A stretch of DNA of 64,000 bases from positions 436,501 to 500,500 of the forward strand of contig CM053331.1 of the NCBI GenBank assembly GCA_028583605.1, read 5' to 3'. The stretch comes from Dastarcus helophoroides. Lineage: Eukaryota; Arthropoda; Insecta; Coleoptera; Bothrideridae. How positions within the stretch are numbered: the first letter of the stretch is position 1; every line of letters begins with the position of its first letter. The notes beneath the pieces were generated by a model. It saw only the letters and a program-made list of their open reading frames with translations. It had not been told where the DNA came from and made no database searches. Position numbers and translations under genes: made by a program. Below, piece by piece: positions 33,661-45,970 of the stretch.

Positions 33661-35014
33661 TCTTTTTTCAATTTTTTTTTCGAATTAACTTTATCTGATG
33701 AAATTCCCGATGATCGTCAAATAGATGTTGATCTAAGAAAGCCCGTTCGCGATGAATGACCAAAACCGGGTGACAGGAATCGATAGACGACAAAAACGAG
33801 TTTCATAACAAAACAAAGCCGTCGATCGCCGAGAGGCTGAAAGCTGAAAGTACGGAAGCTGTAACATCTCTCCGCTGGTTTACCGTTAGTTCGGGAGAAA
33901 TCATCGACGTTCGAAGCTCGCTCGGGGCAATTTTCACAGAAAAATATCCGATAACCGACAAGGGAGGATGTGATTCTCATTTTGTACGCATTAACGTGGA
34001 ATGCTTCTTGAGATGTACCGTTAAATCATTAACATGCACGCTATCGATATTTAATCGTGTAATGCACAACCCATTTACGAAGCTACTGCGGTCTGGCTAC
34101 GAGGTTAGGTCGATTAATAGGTCCGTAGTCTGATGGTAATTTTATGAAATATTTTCGATAGACAGCTCAGTTTCCGGGGTTATAATTCGGCTCCATTCCT
34201 CCATTTTAAATTAAAAAATGATGGTGGTTATATCTTGAGGGTCACATTTGTTTAAAGAAGTTTTTTGTGAAGTATTACATTTTTTATAACGTTTCTACGT
34301 AAGGCTTGATACTGCAACGATTTAGTTAATTTTAAAAGACTTTTTCGTATCGATTTGTTAAAAAAAAATTAGATAAATTGTTTAATTTTCACATACGATT
34401 AATACGACATGTTTTTCAATCAATTTTTTCCAGCAATTTAATCAGCAGCTCACAATTTTTTAACCAATTTATATATTTTTCAATAAAAAGGTGCGATAAA
34501 ATCATTTTACTTTGATTAATTTAGCAAGAAAATGCGTCAAAAGACAACTAAAGAAACAATTTAGGTTATAACTGTCAAATTAGATACATTTTTTTTTGAA
34601 TTTTCATTCATAGGTATTATTCCTAGCTTGTCGTATGTCGAAGGAAAACTATTTTTTTTCCAATCCAATAAAATCCATTTTCGTTTAAAAATTTCCCATT
34701 TCGCTCGATAAAATGAAAAATTCCACTGTTTGATCACGTGACCAGCTATTTCAAATTATATTAATAAATGTAACACAAACTGTTACCAGTTCTTTAAAAT
34801 TATATTATTAAATGTAACACAAACTATTTTTTTATCGATAAATTATCAAAAGAGAAAAATTCTTTTTTTTTAATATGATAGCTGTTCAGGGGGAGATTGA
34901 CCTATTTACTCTGACAGTTTTAATTTCAGTTTACGTAACTTAAGACGTAAAAAGATGTTTTTTTTTTGTTTTTTTTCAAGTGCGTCTTAAAGTAGTAAAA
35001 GTTATGAAATTTAC
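33661..35014. other. Unique intron segment of E78
   Basis: Normal-complexity DNA between the satellite and the first-finger exon. The stretch 33710-34170 is richer in GC than its surroundings and could hold regulatory sites. Two AGGTC-type half-sites (34107-34112 and 34119-34124) lie as a direct repeat with a 6-base spacer. No exon was recognised; the 87-codon minus-strand frame at 33717-33980 has no family features. Confidence 0.5.
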
Positions 35015-35139
35015 CTTACAACCTTCGCATGAAGTCACTCCATAATGATACCCTGATGCCTTGTCACCACATACCTTACAAGGAACAAAGGATTTGGTTG
35101 TTGATGAACTATTGGAATCTGCTGCCACATAATGTTGTT
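35015..35139 (-). CDS. E78: E78 nuclear receptor, first zinc finger exon (5'-most exon found)
   Basis: 125 nt: two bases finishing a codon from an unseen upstream exon, then 41 codons. After a short polar stretch ([19 protein letters not shown]) comes the first C4 zinc finger, [20 protein letters not shown], ending CK; the P-box EGCKG is split across the intron. The donor AAG|GTAAAT and acceptor TTGTTTCAG are clear. The junction to the next exon gives CEGCK|GFFRRSI in frame. No in-frame ATG precedes the finger, so at least one more coding exon is needed. The intron to the next exon is 10625 bp and mostly satellite DNA. Confidence 0.95.
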
Positions 35140-35332
35140 CTGAAACAATACACGTACACTTAACCAGTATAATTTTATTACTATTTAAAATTTAATAATC
35201 GCCAATTGAATAACTTCAACGTTCTATGAATTCCACTTGTTTATAAACTAAAAAACCGTTTTTTTCGCAACCTTATTTCAGAATTAGTTTATTTTTGTTG
35301 GTTAAGTTTCGTGTTGAAATGTCTCTGTAGAC

Positions 35333-35740
35333 GGGGACTTCTATCGTTAAAACGAATAATCGAAAGCCAATATAAAAGCCAAATTCGGTAGCAGCATCTC
35401 AAAATTGACTAAATTAGACACATTTTACATTTATTTCATTTAAATCTTGACAGCTACGGTCGGAAGAGACATGGAAAAAAGCGAAGATCCAGATTCATAC
35501 ACTTTGGGGACTTCTATCGTTAAAACGAATAATCGAAGACCAATTCAAAAGCCAAATTCGATAGCAGCATTTCAAGATTGACTAAATTAAACATATTTTA
35601 CATTTATTTCATTTAAATCTTGACAGCTGCGGTCGGGAGAGACATGAGAAATAGTGAAGATCCAAATTTATACGTTTTGGGGACTTCTATCGCCAAAACG
35701 AATAATCGAAGGCCAATTCAAAATCCGTGTTTTGGGGACC
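35333..35740. repeat. 173-bp tandem repeat, about 2.3 copies
   Basis: GGGGACTTCTATCG starts at 35333, 35506 and 35679, a constant 173 bp. The units also share ACATTTATTTCATTTAAATC and TTGACAGCT.CGGTCGG. It lies just upstream of the first-finger exon on the transcribed strand. The small frames here are repeat-derived. Confidence 0.9.
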
Positions 35741-35759
35741 GAGGTTTGGGGACCAAAAT

Positions 35760-38700
35760 TGTACACATTTTTCCAAAATTTGACTTTTTCAAAATTCTTT
35801 TCAGAGTTCGACGATATCCCCAAAGTTTCGATAATTCGTCTTTTTCAAGTTCTATAATTTTTGTCAAAATTCGACTTTTTGGAACTTTTACACTATTTTA
35901 AGTTCGTCTGGTTCACGAAATTTCAACATAGTAGCAAAATTCGACGTTTCTCCATCAAAATTCGACGTTTTTTTTATCAAAATTCGACGTTTGTTCAACC
36001 CAATTCGACGTTTTTTCATCAAAATTCAACCTCTCTTTGTAAAAAAGTCTACTTTTTTCTAGAAATTTCGAGTTTCATCTTGAAATATCGACTTTTTTTC
36101 CCAAAATCAAACTTTTTCCTCAAAATACAACTTTTTCCAAATTCATAGTCTCAATATTTTGACGTTCTTGTCAAAATTTATTTTTTTTTTGAAAGTTTGA
36201 TCTGATTCTTAAAAATTAACTTTTTTTTCTTAAAATTTCACTTTTTCTGAGAAATTTCGAGTTTTTTAAAGTTCGAGGATATTCCCAAAGTTTCGAGTTC
36301 ATTTTCAATATTCGTCCTTTCGAAGTTCTACAATTTTCGTCAAAATTCGACTTTTTGAAACTTTAAAACTTTTTTAAGTTTGTCTTATTCTCGAAATTTC
36401 AACATGACTACAAAATTCGATGTTTGTTCATCAAAATTCGATCTTTGTTCATCAAAATTCGACGTTTGTTCATCAAAATTCGACGTTTTTTTCATCAAAA
36501 TTCAACTCTCTCTGAAAATAGTGGACTTTTTATTAGACATTTCGAACTTCATCTCGAAATATCGACTTTTTTTGTCGAAATTCAACTTTTTCCAGATTAA
36601 TAGTCTCAGTATTTTGACGTTTTTGTCAAAATTTACTCTTTTTTTTTGAAAATTTGATCTGTTCTTAAAAATTAACTTTTTTTTCCTTAAAATTTGACTT
36701 TTTCTGAGAAATTTCGAGTTTTTTAAAGTTCGAGGATATTCCCCAAGTTTCGAGTTCATTTTCAAAATTCGTCCTTTCGAAGATCTACAATTTGCGTCAA
36801 AATTCGACTTTTTGAAACTTTAAAACTTTTTAAAGTTTGTTTTATTTTCGAAATTCCAACATGACCTCAAAATTCGATCTTTGTTCATCAAAATTCGACG
36901 TTTTTTCATCAAAATTCAACGTTTTTTCAACAAAATTCAACTCTCTCTGAAAATAGTCGACTTTTTTTATAGAAATTTCGAACTTCATCTCGAAATATCG
37001 ACTTTTTTTGTCAAAATCCAACTTTTGCCGGATTCATAGTCTCAGTATTTTGACGTTCTTGTCAAAATTTAATCTTTTTTGAAAATTTGATCTGATTCTT
37101 AAAAATTAACTCTTTTTTTTCTTAAAATTTGACTTTTTCTGAGAAATTTCGAGTTTTTTAAAGTTCGAGGATATTCCCCAAGTTTCGAGTTCATTTTCAA
37201 TATTCGTCCGTTCGAAGTTCTACAATTTTCGTCAAAATTTGACCTTTTGAAACTTTAAAACTATTTTAAGTTTGTCTTATTCTCGAAATTCCAACATGAC
37301 CTCAAAATTCGAATCTTTGTTCGTCAAAATTCGATCTTTGTTCATCAAAATTCGACGTTAGTTCATCAAAATTCGACGTTTTTTCAACAAAATTCAACTC
37401 TCTCTGAAAATAGTCGACTTTTTTATAGAAATTTCGAACTTCATCTCGAAATATCGACTTTTTTTGTCAAAATCCAACTCTTTTCCAGATTCATAGTCTC
37501 AGTATTTTGACGTTCTTGTCAAAATTTAATCTTTTTTAAAAATTTGAACTGATTCTTAAAAATTAACACTTTTTTTTCTTAAAATTTGACTTTTTCTGAG
37601 AAATTTCGAGTTTTTTAAAGTTCGAGGATATTCCCCAAGTTTCGAGTTCATTTTCAATATTCGTCCTTTCGAAGTTCTACAATTTTCATCAAAATTCGAC
37701 TTTTTGAAACTTTAAAACTTTTTAAAGTTTGTTTTATTCTCGAAATTCCAACATGACCTCAAAATTCGATCTTTGTTCATCAAAATTCGACGTTTATTCA
37801 TCAACATTCAACATTTTTTCAACAAAATTCAACTCTCTCTGAAAATAGTCGACTTTTTTTTAGACATTTCAAAGTTCATCTCGAAATATCGACTTTTTTT
37901 GTCAAAATCCAACTTTTTCCAGATTCATAGTCTCAGTATTTTGACGTTTTAGCCAAAATTTACTCTTTTTTGAAAGTTTGATCTGTTTCTTAAAAATTAA
38001 ATCTTTTTTTCTTAAAATTTGACTTTTTTCTGGGAAATTGCGAGTTTTTTTAAGTTCGACGATACTCCCAAAGTTTCGAGTTCATTTTGAGAATTCGTCC
38101 TTTCAAAGATGAATAATTTCTGTCAAAATTCGATTTTTTGAAACTTTTAAAATTTTTTAAGTTTGTCTCGTCCTCGAAATTGCAACATAGCCTCAAAATT
38201 CGAAGTTTTTTCATCAAAATTCGATAGTTTTTCTTATTAGAATTCTCTTTCTGAAGAAAGTCGACTCTTTCTGAAAAAAGTCGCCTCATTTTTTAGAAAT
38301 TTCAAACTTCGTCTCGAAATATCGATTTTTTTTTGCAAAATCCAATTTCTTTTAAATCTTACTTCTCAGAATTTGACTTTTTTTGTCGAAGTTGAACTTT
38401 TTTAAAAGCTTCATCTCATTATAAAAAAGCGACTTTTTTTCTTTTAAAATTTGACTTTTCTGGCAAATTTCCAGCTTTTTAAAGTTCGACGATATTATCT
38501 CAAAGTTTCGACTTTATTTTTAGAATTCGTCTTTTGAAAGTTGTACAATTTTTGTCAAAATTGTCCTCTTTGAAAATTCAAGTTGGTTTTGCTCTCGAAA
38601 TTTCAATTTATTCTCAAAATCCGACTTGTTTTTTTTATCAAAGTTTCTCTCTTTGTCTTTCGACTGTTTTCCAAAAATTTCGAACTTTTGAGTCAAAATT

Positions 38701-38860
38701 TCGACTTTTTTTTTGATAATACAATTTTTTCCAGATTCCTTAATATTTCCCAGAATTACGATACTTTTTGTTGAACTGAAACTATTTTTTTAGTTCAAAA
38801 TTTCACCTCAGTTTGAATAAATAACTTGTTCATAAAATTTGACTTTCAGTGAAAAAGTTT
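35760..38860. repeat. About 440-bp tandem satellite (TTTCGA-rich)
   Basis: The landmark TAGTCTCAGTATTTTGACGT recurs at about 36146, 36601, 37037, 37494 and 37928, at intervals of about 434-457 bp. Units contain several short TTCATCAAAATTCGACGTTT subrepeats, whose number explains the length changes. Related units appear at 32.3-32.7 kb. No gene. Confidence 0.88.
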
Positions 38861-40330
38861 ACGTCAATTTTGAAAATTCCGGGGTTTACGCATTACCGGT
38901 TTAGAAAACGATAATTTTTTTGCAAAGAGGTCAATAGAATAAATAATTAGCGACAGAACTAACTAATAGAAAGTAACTAACTTAACAGAAATACTATAAA
39001 AAATTTCAGAATTTTGGCTTCGCAAAATGTCAATGTTGCACGACTGCATCTAGTTGTCTATATAAAAAGATTAAAAAATTTGGTTTCTACGGGATGAAAA
39101 TTCCAATGACAGCCGCCTTAGATAGTTTCAATCGTCCTCGACACACGAATATATAAAAAAAGTTGCTTTTAAGGGAAAGATGACGGTCGCTTTTGCCTTT
39201 TATTCGCCATAAGGCGTGGTATGCAATAAACTTGTCACAATTAGTTATAAAACCGTTACGACAACTTCGACGCGTTGCATTTTATGGCTAAACAACTCGA
39301 TCTCTACGGAAAAGTAACCGTACCCCGGAACCCCACCGGAATAGCAAAACGCACACGACGGACTCGCGCCTTGTTGCGGCTCATCGCCCCGCGGGAGATC
39401 ATTACGCAACCACCGACGAATCCTAATTAGAACGAAACGAGTTTACTTAAAACCGCTTTTTAAGCAATTATATTAGGTTTACCATCCTTTTAATGTAATT
39501 TATCATGTTCGAAACATTTTCTGCGATAAAAAAAAAAGAAAACAATGTACGTTTATGGGGGAGGTGTTACACACACCGGTGGCCGTTAAATATGCCTCTG
39601 TAACGTAAACTAAACGTTTACTATTTTTTTAAATGTAGTTTGTTTTTCCCGAAGCTATTTTTGTGGCTAAGAAAAAAAGGAAACCATCCACTTTCATGGG
39701 GAAAGGGTTACACGTCGTTGATTGTTAAATCCGCCCCTGTAAATAAAATGTACGTTTTTCCAGTGATCCAGCTTAGATAAAAGTATCTTTAGATGTAGAG
39801 AAAAGTTCTAGGATATTGTTTTGTGATGGATGAATAAAATCAATTTTCAGTAACCATCGACCATCGACTGCAGAATAAAACAAATTAATTGTTGAATTAA
39901 TGGCGATTTTTTTTGGGCATTTTCAAGACGGAAATCGTGACAAACCGATTAATTAAATGTTGGTTAACAGAAAATGGGATTACATCGTTTATTATCATCG
40001 TTAAACATGAAAGAATCCGACATTAAAAAGTTACGTGTTTCATTTTCCTGCTCAAGTTCAAGATTACGAAGCTCCCGGAGAAAGTACACGTTCGAGCAAA
40101 GGTCAAGTTCGAAAATATTGTTGCTTCTTTACTTGCACGTAACGAACGTTGCATAAAAACGCCCGTTTCACGAGATTCGTTTAGTTTCCATTTAATTTCA
40201 CGAAATTCACTCAAAAATTAGAAAATGGGATTGCATTCGAAAGAGATCGTCCCTCTGCTGGGACTAGTCTCTGGCTGGGATAGTATCTGGATGGGACACA
40301 GTTATCTAATTAAAACTCAGAACTATGATC
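38861..40330. other. Unique block, no gene assigned
   Basis: Normal-complexity DNA between two satellites. 39270-39430 is unusually GC/CpG-rich for this window (CCCCGCGGGAGATC). A diverged duplication pairs about 39525-39620 with 39665-39760 (ACTTTCATGGGGAAAGGGTTACAC type). It may hold regulatory sequence or an unrecognised 5' exon of E78, but I found no exon with both splice sites and a suitable frame. Confidence 0.4.
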
Positions 40331-40334
40331 TAGA

Positions 40335-43300
40335 AAGTTTAATTTTTGGCTCGAAATTTCCAACTTTCAGCAGATTTTAATTTTTTTGGTCGAAAATTCT
40401 AGTTTTTTTTCGAAATTTCCAGTTTCAAATCAAAAATTTTCCAAGCGTTGCATGTTTTGTCGAAGTTTGGATATTTTCAAGTTTATAGATACGTTACGAA
40501 TTCAATTTTTCTTAAATCTTTGACTTTTTAACCCCAAATTTCGACATTTCAACAGATTTTGTTTTTTTTTCGAAAGTTATATTTTTTTCTCGAAATTTCG
40601 TGTTTCAGCTCGAAAATTTATCAAATGTTGGACGTTTCATCGAAATTTAGATTATTTAAGTTTATAAGTTAGTTTACTCTTTCAATTTTTCTTCTATCTT
40701 TAATTTTTTGACCCCAAATTTCGACGTTTTACCAGATTTTGTGTTTCGAAAGTTCTAAGTTTTTTCTCGAAATTTCTGCGCGAAAATTTTCCAAACGTTG
40801 CATGTTTTATCGAAGTTGGATTTTTCCAAATTTATAGATACGTTATGAATTCAATTTTTCTTAAATCTTTGACTTTTTAACCCCAAATTTCGACATTTCA
40901 ACAGATTTTGTTTTTTTTTTCGAAAGTTATATTTTGTTCTCGAAATTTCGTGTTTCAGCTCGAAAATTTACCAAACGTTGGACGTTTCGTCGAAATTTAG
41001 ATTATTTAAGTTTATAAATTAGTTTACTCTTTCAATTTTTCTTCTATCTTTAATTTTTTGACCCCAAATTTCGACGTTTTACCAGATTTTGTGTTTCGAA
41101 AGTTCTAATTTTTTTCTCGAAATTTGTGCGCGAAAATTTTCCAAACGTTGCATGTTTTATCGAAGTTTGGATTTTTCCAAGATTGTAGATACGTTACGAA
41201 TTCAATTTTTCTTAAATCCTTGACTTTTTAACCCCAAATTTTGACATTTCAAGAGATTTTGTTTTTTTTCGAAAGATATATTTTTTTCCCGAAATTTCGT
41301 GTTTGAGCTCGAAAATTTACCAAACGTTGGATGTTTCTTTGAAATTTAGATTATTTAAGTTTAAAAATTAGTTTACTCTTTCCATTTTCCTTCAATCTTT
41401 AATTTTTTGACCCCAAATTTCAACGTTTTACCAGATTTTGTGTTTTCGAAAGTTCTAAGGTATTTCTCGAAATTTCTGCGCGAAAATTTTCCAAACGTTG
41501 CATGTTTTATCGAAGTTTGGATTTTTCCAAGTTTGTAAATACGTTACGAATTCAATTTTTCTTAAATCTTTGACTTTTTAACCCCAAATTTCGACATTTC
41601 AACAGATTTTGTTTTTTTTTTCGAAAGTTATATTTTTTTCTCGAAATTTCGTGTTTCAGCTCGAAAATTTACCAAACGTTGGACGTATCGTCGAAATTTA
41701 GATTATTTAAGTTTATAAATTAGTTTACTTTTTCCAGTTTCCTTCAATCTTTAATTTTTTGACCCCAAATTTCGACGTTTTACCAGATTTTGTGTTTCGA
41801 AAGTTCTAATTTTTTTCTCGAAATTTCTGCGCGAAAATTTTCCAAACGTTGCATGTTTTATCGAAGTTTGGATTTTTCCAAGATTGTAGATACGTTACGA
41901 ATTCAATTTTTCTTAAATCCTTGACTTTTCAACCCCAAATTTCGACATTTCAACAGATTTTGTTTTTTTTTTTCGAAAGATATATTTTTTTCCCGAAATT
42001 TCGTGTTTCAGCTCGAAAATTTACCAAACGTTGGACGTTTCGTCGAAATTTAGATTATTTAAGTTTATAAATTAGTTTACTTTTTTAATTTTTCTTCTAT
42101 CTTTAATTTTTTGACCCCAAATTTCGACGTTTTACCAGATTTTGTGTTTCGTAAGTTCTAATTTTTTTTCTCGAAATTTCTACGCGAACATTTCCAAACG
42201 TTGCATGTTTTATCGAAGTTTGGATTTTTCCAAGTTTATAGATACGTTACGAATTCAATTTTTCTTAAATCCTTGACTTTTTAACCCCAAATTTCGACAT
42301 TTCAACAGATTTTGTTTTTTTTTTCGAAAGATATATTTTTTTCCTCGAAATTTCGTGTTTCAGCTCGAAAATTTACCAAACGTTGGATGTTTCGTCGAAA
42401 TTTAGATTATTTAAGTTTATAAATTAGTTTACTCTTTCCATTTTCCTTCAATCTTTAATTTTTTGACCCCAAATTTCGACGTTTTACCAGATTTTGTGTT
42501 TCGTAAGTTCTATTTTTTTTCTCGAAATTTCTGCGCGAAAATTTTCCAAACGTTGCATGTTTTATCGAAGTTTGGATTTTTCCAAGTTTGTAGATACGTT
42601 ACGAATTCAATTTTTCTTAAATCCTTGAATTTTTAACCCCAAATTTCGACATTTCAACAGATTTTGTTTTTTTTTTCGAAAGTTATATTTTTTTCTCGAA
42701 ATTTCGTGTTTCAGCTCGAAAATTTACCAAACGTTGCATGTTTCGTCGAAATTTAGATTATTTAAGTTTATAAATTAGTTTACCCTTTCGATTTTCCTTC
42801 TATCTTTAATTTTTTGACCCCAAATTTTGACGTTTCACCAGATTTTGTGTTTTTTCGAAAGTTCTAATTTTTTTCTCGAAATTTCGATTTTTGCGCGAAA
42901 ATTTTCCAAACGTCAGTCGAAGTTTGGATTTTTCCAAGTTTATAGATACATTACGAATTTAATTTTTCCGAAATCCTTGAATTTTTAACCCCAAATTTCG
43001 ACATTTCAACAGATTTTGTTTTTTTTTCGAAAGTTATATTTTTTTCTTGAAATTTCGTGTTTCAGCTCGAAAATTTACCAAACGTTGGACGTTTCGTCGA
43101 AATTTTGATTATTTAAGTTTATAAATTAGTTTACTTTTTCCAGTTTTCTTCAATCTTTAATTTTTTGACCCCAAATTTCGACGTTTTACCAGATTTTGTG
43201 TTTTCGAAAGTTCTAATTTTTTTCTCGAAATTTTTGCGCGAAAATTTTCCAAACGTTGCATGTTTTATCGAAGTTTGGATTTTTCCAAGTTTGTAGATAC

Positions 43301-44740
43301 GTTACGAATTCAATTTTTCTTAAATCCTTGAATTTTTAACCCCAAATTTCGACATTTCAACAGATTTTGTTTTTTTTTCGAAAGATATATTTTTTTCCCG
43401 AAATTTCGTGTTTCAGCTTGAAAATTTACCAAACGTTGGATGTTTCGTCGAAATTTAGATTATTTAAGTTTATAAATTAGTTTACTTTTTCAATTTTTCT
43501 TCTATCTTTAATTTTTTGACCCCAAATTTCGACGTTTTACCAGATTTTCTGTTTTTGAAAGTTCTAATTTTTTTCTCGAAATTTCTGCGCGAAAATTTTC
43601 CAAACGTTGCATGTTTTATCGAAGTTTAGATTTTTCCAAGTTTATAGATACGTTACGAATTCAATTTTTCTTAAATCCTTGACTTTTTAACCCCAAATTT
43701 CGATATTTCAACAGATTTTGTTTTTTTTTTCGAAAGTTATATTTTTTTCTCGAAATTTCGTGTTTCAGCTCGAAAATTTACCAAACGTTGGACGTTTCGT
43801 CGAAATTTAGATTATTTAAGTTTGTAAGTTAGTTTACTTTTTCAATTTTTCTTCTATCTTTAATTTTTTGACCCCAAATTTCGACGTTTTACCAGATTTT
43901 GTGTTTCGAAAGTTCTAATTTTTTTCTCGAAATTTCTGCGCGAAAATTTTCCAAACGTTGCATGTTTTATCGAAGTTTGGATTTTTCCAAGTTTATAGAT
44001 ACGTTACGAATTTAATTTTTCCGAAATCCTTGACTTTTTAACCCCAAATTTCGACATTTCAACAGTTTTTGGTTTTTTTCCAAAGTTATATTTTTTTTTT
44101 CAAAATTTCGTGTTTCAGCTCGAAAATTTACCAAACGTTGGATGTTTCGTCGAAATTTAGATTATTTGAGTTTATAAATTAGTTTACGCTTTCAATTTTT
44201 CTTCAGTCTTCGACTTTTTGACTCCAGATTTAGACGTTGTAACAGATTTTACATTTTTTCAAAAGTTGTAGTTTCTAGCTCGAAATTTCGAGTTTCTAGC
44301 TCGAAATGTCGAGTTTCTAGCTCAAAATGTCGAGTTTCAGCTCGAAAATTCTCCAAACGTTATATGTTTTATCGGAATTTAAGTTTTAAGCCAATTTTTT
44401 TTCAATCTGTGACTCTTAGACTCTAAATTTCGATCTTTCAACACATTTTGGGAAGTTTCAAGTTTTTTTTTGAAATTTTGTGTCCCAGCCCAACAATTTT
44501 TCAAATATCGTGTGTTTTACCAAAATATTTGACTTCAAAATTCGACCTTTCGACAGATTTTAATATTTTTCGAAAATTCCAGTTTTTTCTCGAATTTTTA
44601 AGTTTTAGCTCAAAAATTTGCGAAACGTTGCATCTTTTATCAAAATAAGTTTATAAATAAGTTTACGCTTTCAATTTTTCTTCAGTTTTTGACTTTTTAA
44701 CACCAAATTTTCATCTTTCAATAGGATTTGATTTTTTTCG
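40335..44740. repeat. 351-bp dimeric satellite array
   Basis: The landmark CAAACGTTGCATGTTTTATC occurs about every 351 bp (CATG at 40451, 40801, 41151, 41501, 41852, 42204, 42556, 43259, 43610, 43961). Each unit is a dimer: an A monomer of about 180 bp and a B monomer of about 171 bp (CCAAACGTTGGACGTTTCGT). They share the segment ACCCCAAATTTCGAC..CAGATTTTGT. One A monomer near 42910 has lost the CATG word. Order is perfect for about 11 dimers, then decays after 44200. Confidence 0.95.
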
Positions 44741-44846
44741 AAAGGCAGACGAAAACCACCTGAGCTAATAGATGAGAAAGTAAGTTTTGAATTTAACCAC
44801 AACACTTTAGGCTTTTAGATAATTAAAAAAAATTCGTTGAACTTAC

Positions 44847-45085
44847 CATTTCGTTTTATTTATTATAATGACGATGCGTAAATAAAGCTGCGTTACGCCA
44901 CTGTCGTAAAAAAATATTAACTTCCTGAATCATAAATAATAACCGAGTTCGGCGTTTACACTCGACTCTACCTCTAATTAAGCTCAAAACTGGTACAACG
45001 TCAATATTGTAATAACTTTATGTAATATCGGGCCGTGCTGTTGCAGTTGTAACCGTTTGAAATCCATTGAATAAAAATCATTTAG
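44847..45085 (-). other. Candidate non-coding exon upstream of E78
   Basis: On the minus strand a strong acceptor (a CT-rich tract ending CTCTCGCTTTCAG) is followed 239 nt later by a strong donor ATG|GTAAGT. The interval has stop codons in all relevant frames, so it would be a 5' untranslated exon. It would lie upstream of E78 on the correct strand. This rests only on splice-site appearance. Confidence 0.2.
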
Positions 45086-45446
45086 CTGAAAGCGAGAGAG
45101 ATGCAGGAGAGAGAGTGAATAACGAACGGCTAATCGAATCTCATGTAACGCAGCGCCAAACTGAAAAATAGAAAAGCTAGACACACAGTGAGAGAAAGTA
45201 GGAAATGCACCGAAAGGTTTTGTTTCGTAATTCATCATGTAATTCGATTTTTTCGCCTCACAACGCCGCTTTGCTTCAAAAAAAAAAAAGAATAAGGTTT
45301 CGGGTCATATTTACACAATTCTATCAATTAAATCATTAAACGTCGGCGTTTGAGACAATTTCTATTCGCAATAAAAAGGCGCAAGTACTTCCAATAGTTT
45401 TTCACTGAGCGAGTTGATTGTTCTTTTGAAACGCCGACAGACATGT

Positions 45447-45536
45447 TATTTGTGGACTGGACAATTTGAAGTTAATCAAAGAACACGGTTTTCTACTCTA
45501 TTTTTGATTAACTTCAAATTGTTTGGTCCACAAATA
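45447..45536. repeat. 34-bp inverted repeat, 22-bp loop
   Basis: TATTTGTGGACTGGACAATT to GTTAATCAAA (45447-45480) is answered by TTTGATTAACTTCAAATTGT to CCACAAATA (45503-45536), with two mismatches. It directly abuts foldback copy 2, so it may be a separate miniature element or the footprint of one. Confidence 0.85.
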
Positions 45537-45555
45537 AAATTCAGAAATACGAACT

Positions 45556-45799
45556 CGTCCTTGGTTATCTTCAAAAATTGAATAACAAATCTTGTTCCCT
45601 GAAGCCAAAAAAAGATTAAAAAACACAACAGAGGTTGCTCTAACGCGTTTCGATAGCTAAGCTATCATCTTCAAAGAGGTACTACTACATGGAAACGCGT
45701 TAGAGCAACATTTGTTGTGTTTTTTAATCTTTTTTTGGTTTCAGGGGGAAAGATTTGTAAATTTTTGAAGATAATCAAGGACCAGTCGATTCCATCAAA
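45556..45799. mobile_element. Foldback element, hairpin copy 2
   Basis: Left arm 45556-45652 and right arm about 45691-45783 are inverted copies sharing GTTGCTCTAACGCGTTTC / GAAACGCGTTAGAGCAAC and TTCCCTGAAGCC / GGTTTCAGGGGGAA. The outer end reads AAGGACCAGTCGATTCCATCA, matching the inverted left end at 7737. The central loop differs from copy 1: part of the right arm (TCGATAGC) is missing. Confidence 0.85.
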
Positions 45800-45890
45800 T
45801 ACAGTGCAAAAGTACATGTCCATGATTCAACCAAAGCCTAAACTGCTCTAGATTTGGTCCTAGATTATATATTTATTAAATATATGCTCT

Positions 45891-45970
45891 AGATGTTCCT
45901 AGATGGTCCTAGATGCTCCTAGATGCTCCTAGATGCTCCTAGATGGTCCTAGATGGTCCTAGATGATCGT
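45891..45970. repeat. 10-bp tandem repeat, 8 copies
   Basis: AGATGNTCCT repeats in exact 10-bp register eight times, N being T, G, C, C, C, G, G and then a diverged unit. The even 10-bp step nearly equals one helical turn. Confidence 0.93.

Noticed and set aside
16642..35139. E75 or HR3 instead of E78
   Set aside because: The second finger reads IEYRCLRDGKC and the box after it MSRDSVRYGRVPKRSRE, as expected for E78. E75 has a different second finger.
44984..45238. 84-codon minus-strand frame as a protein gene
   Set aside because: It crosses the candidate acceptor at 45086, has no recognisable domain and ends at a stop before the donor.
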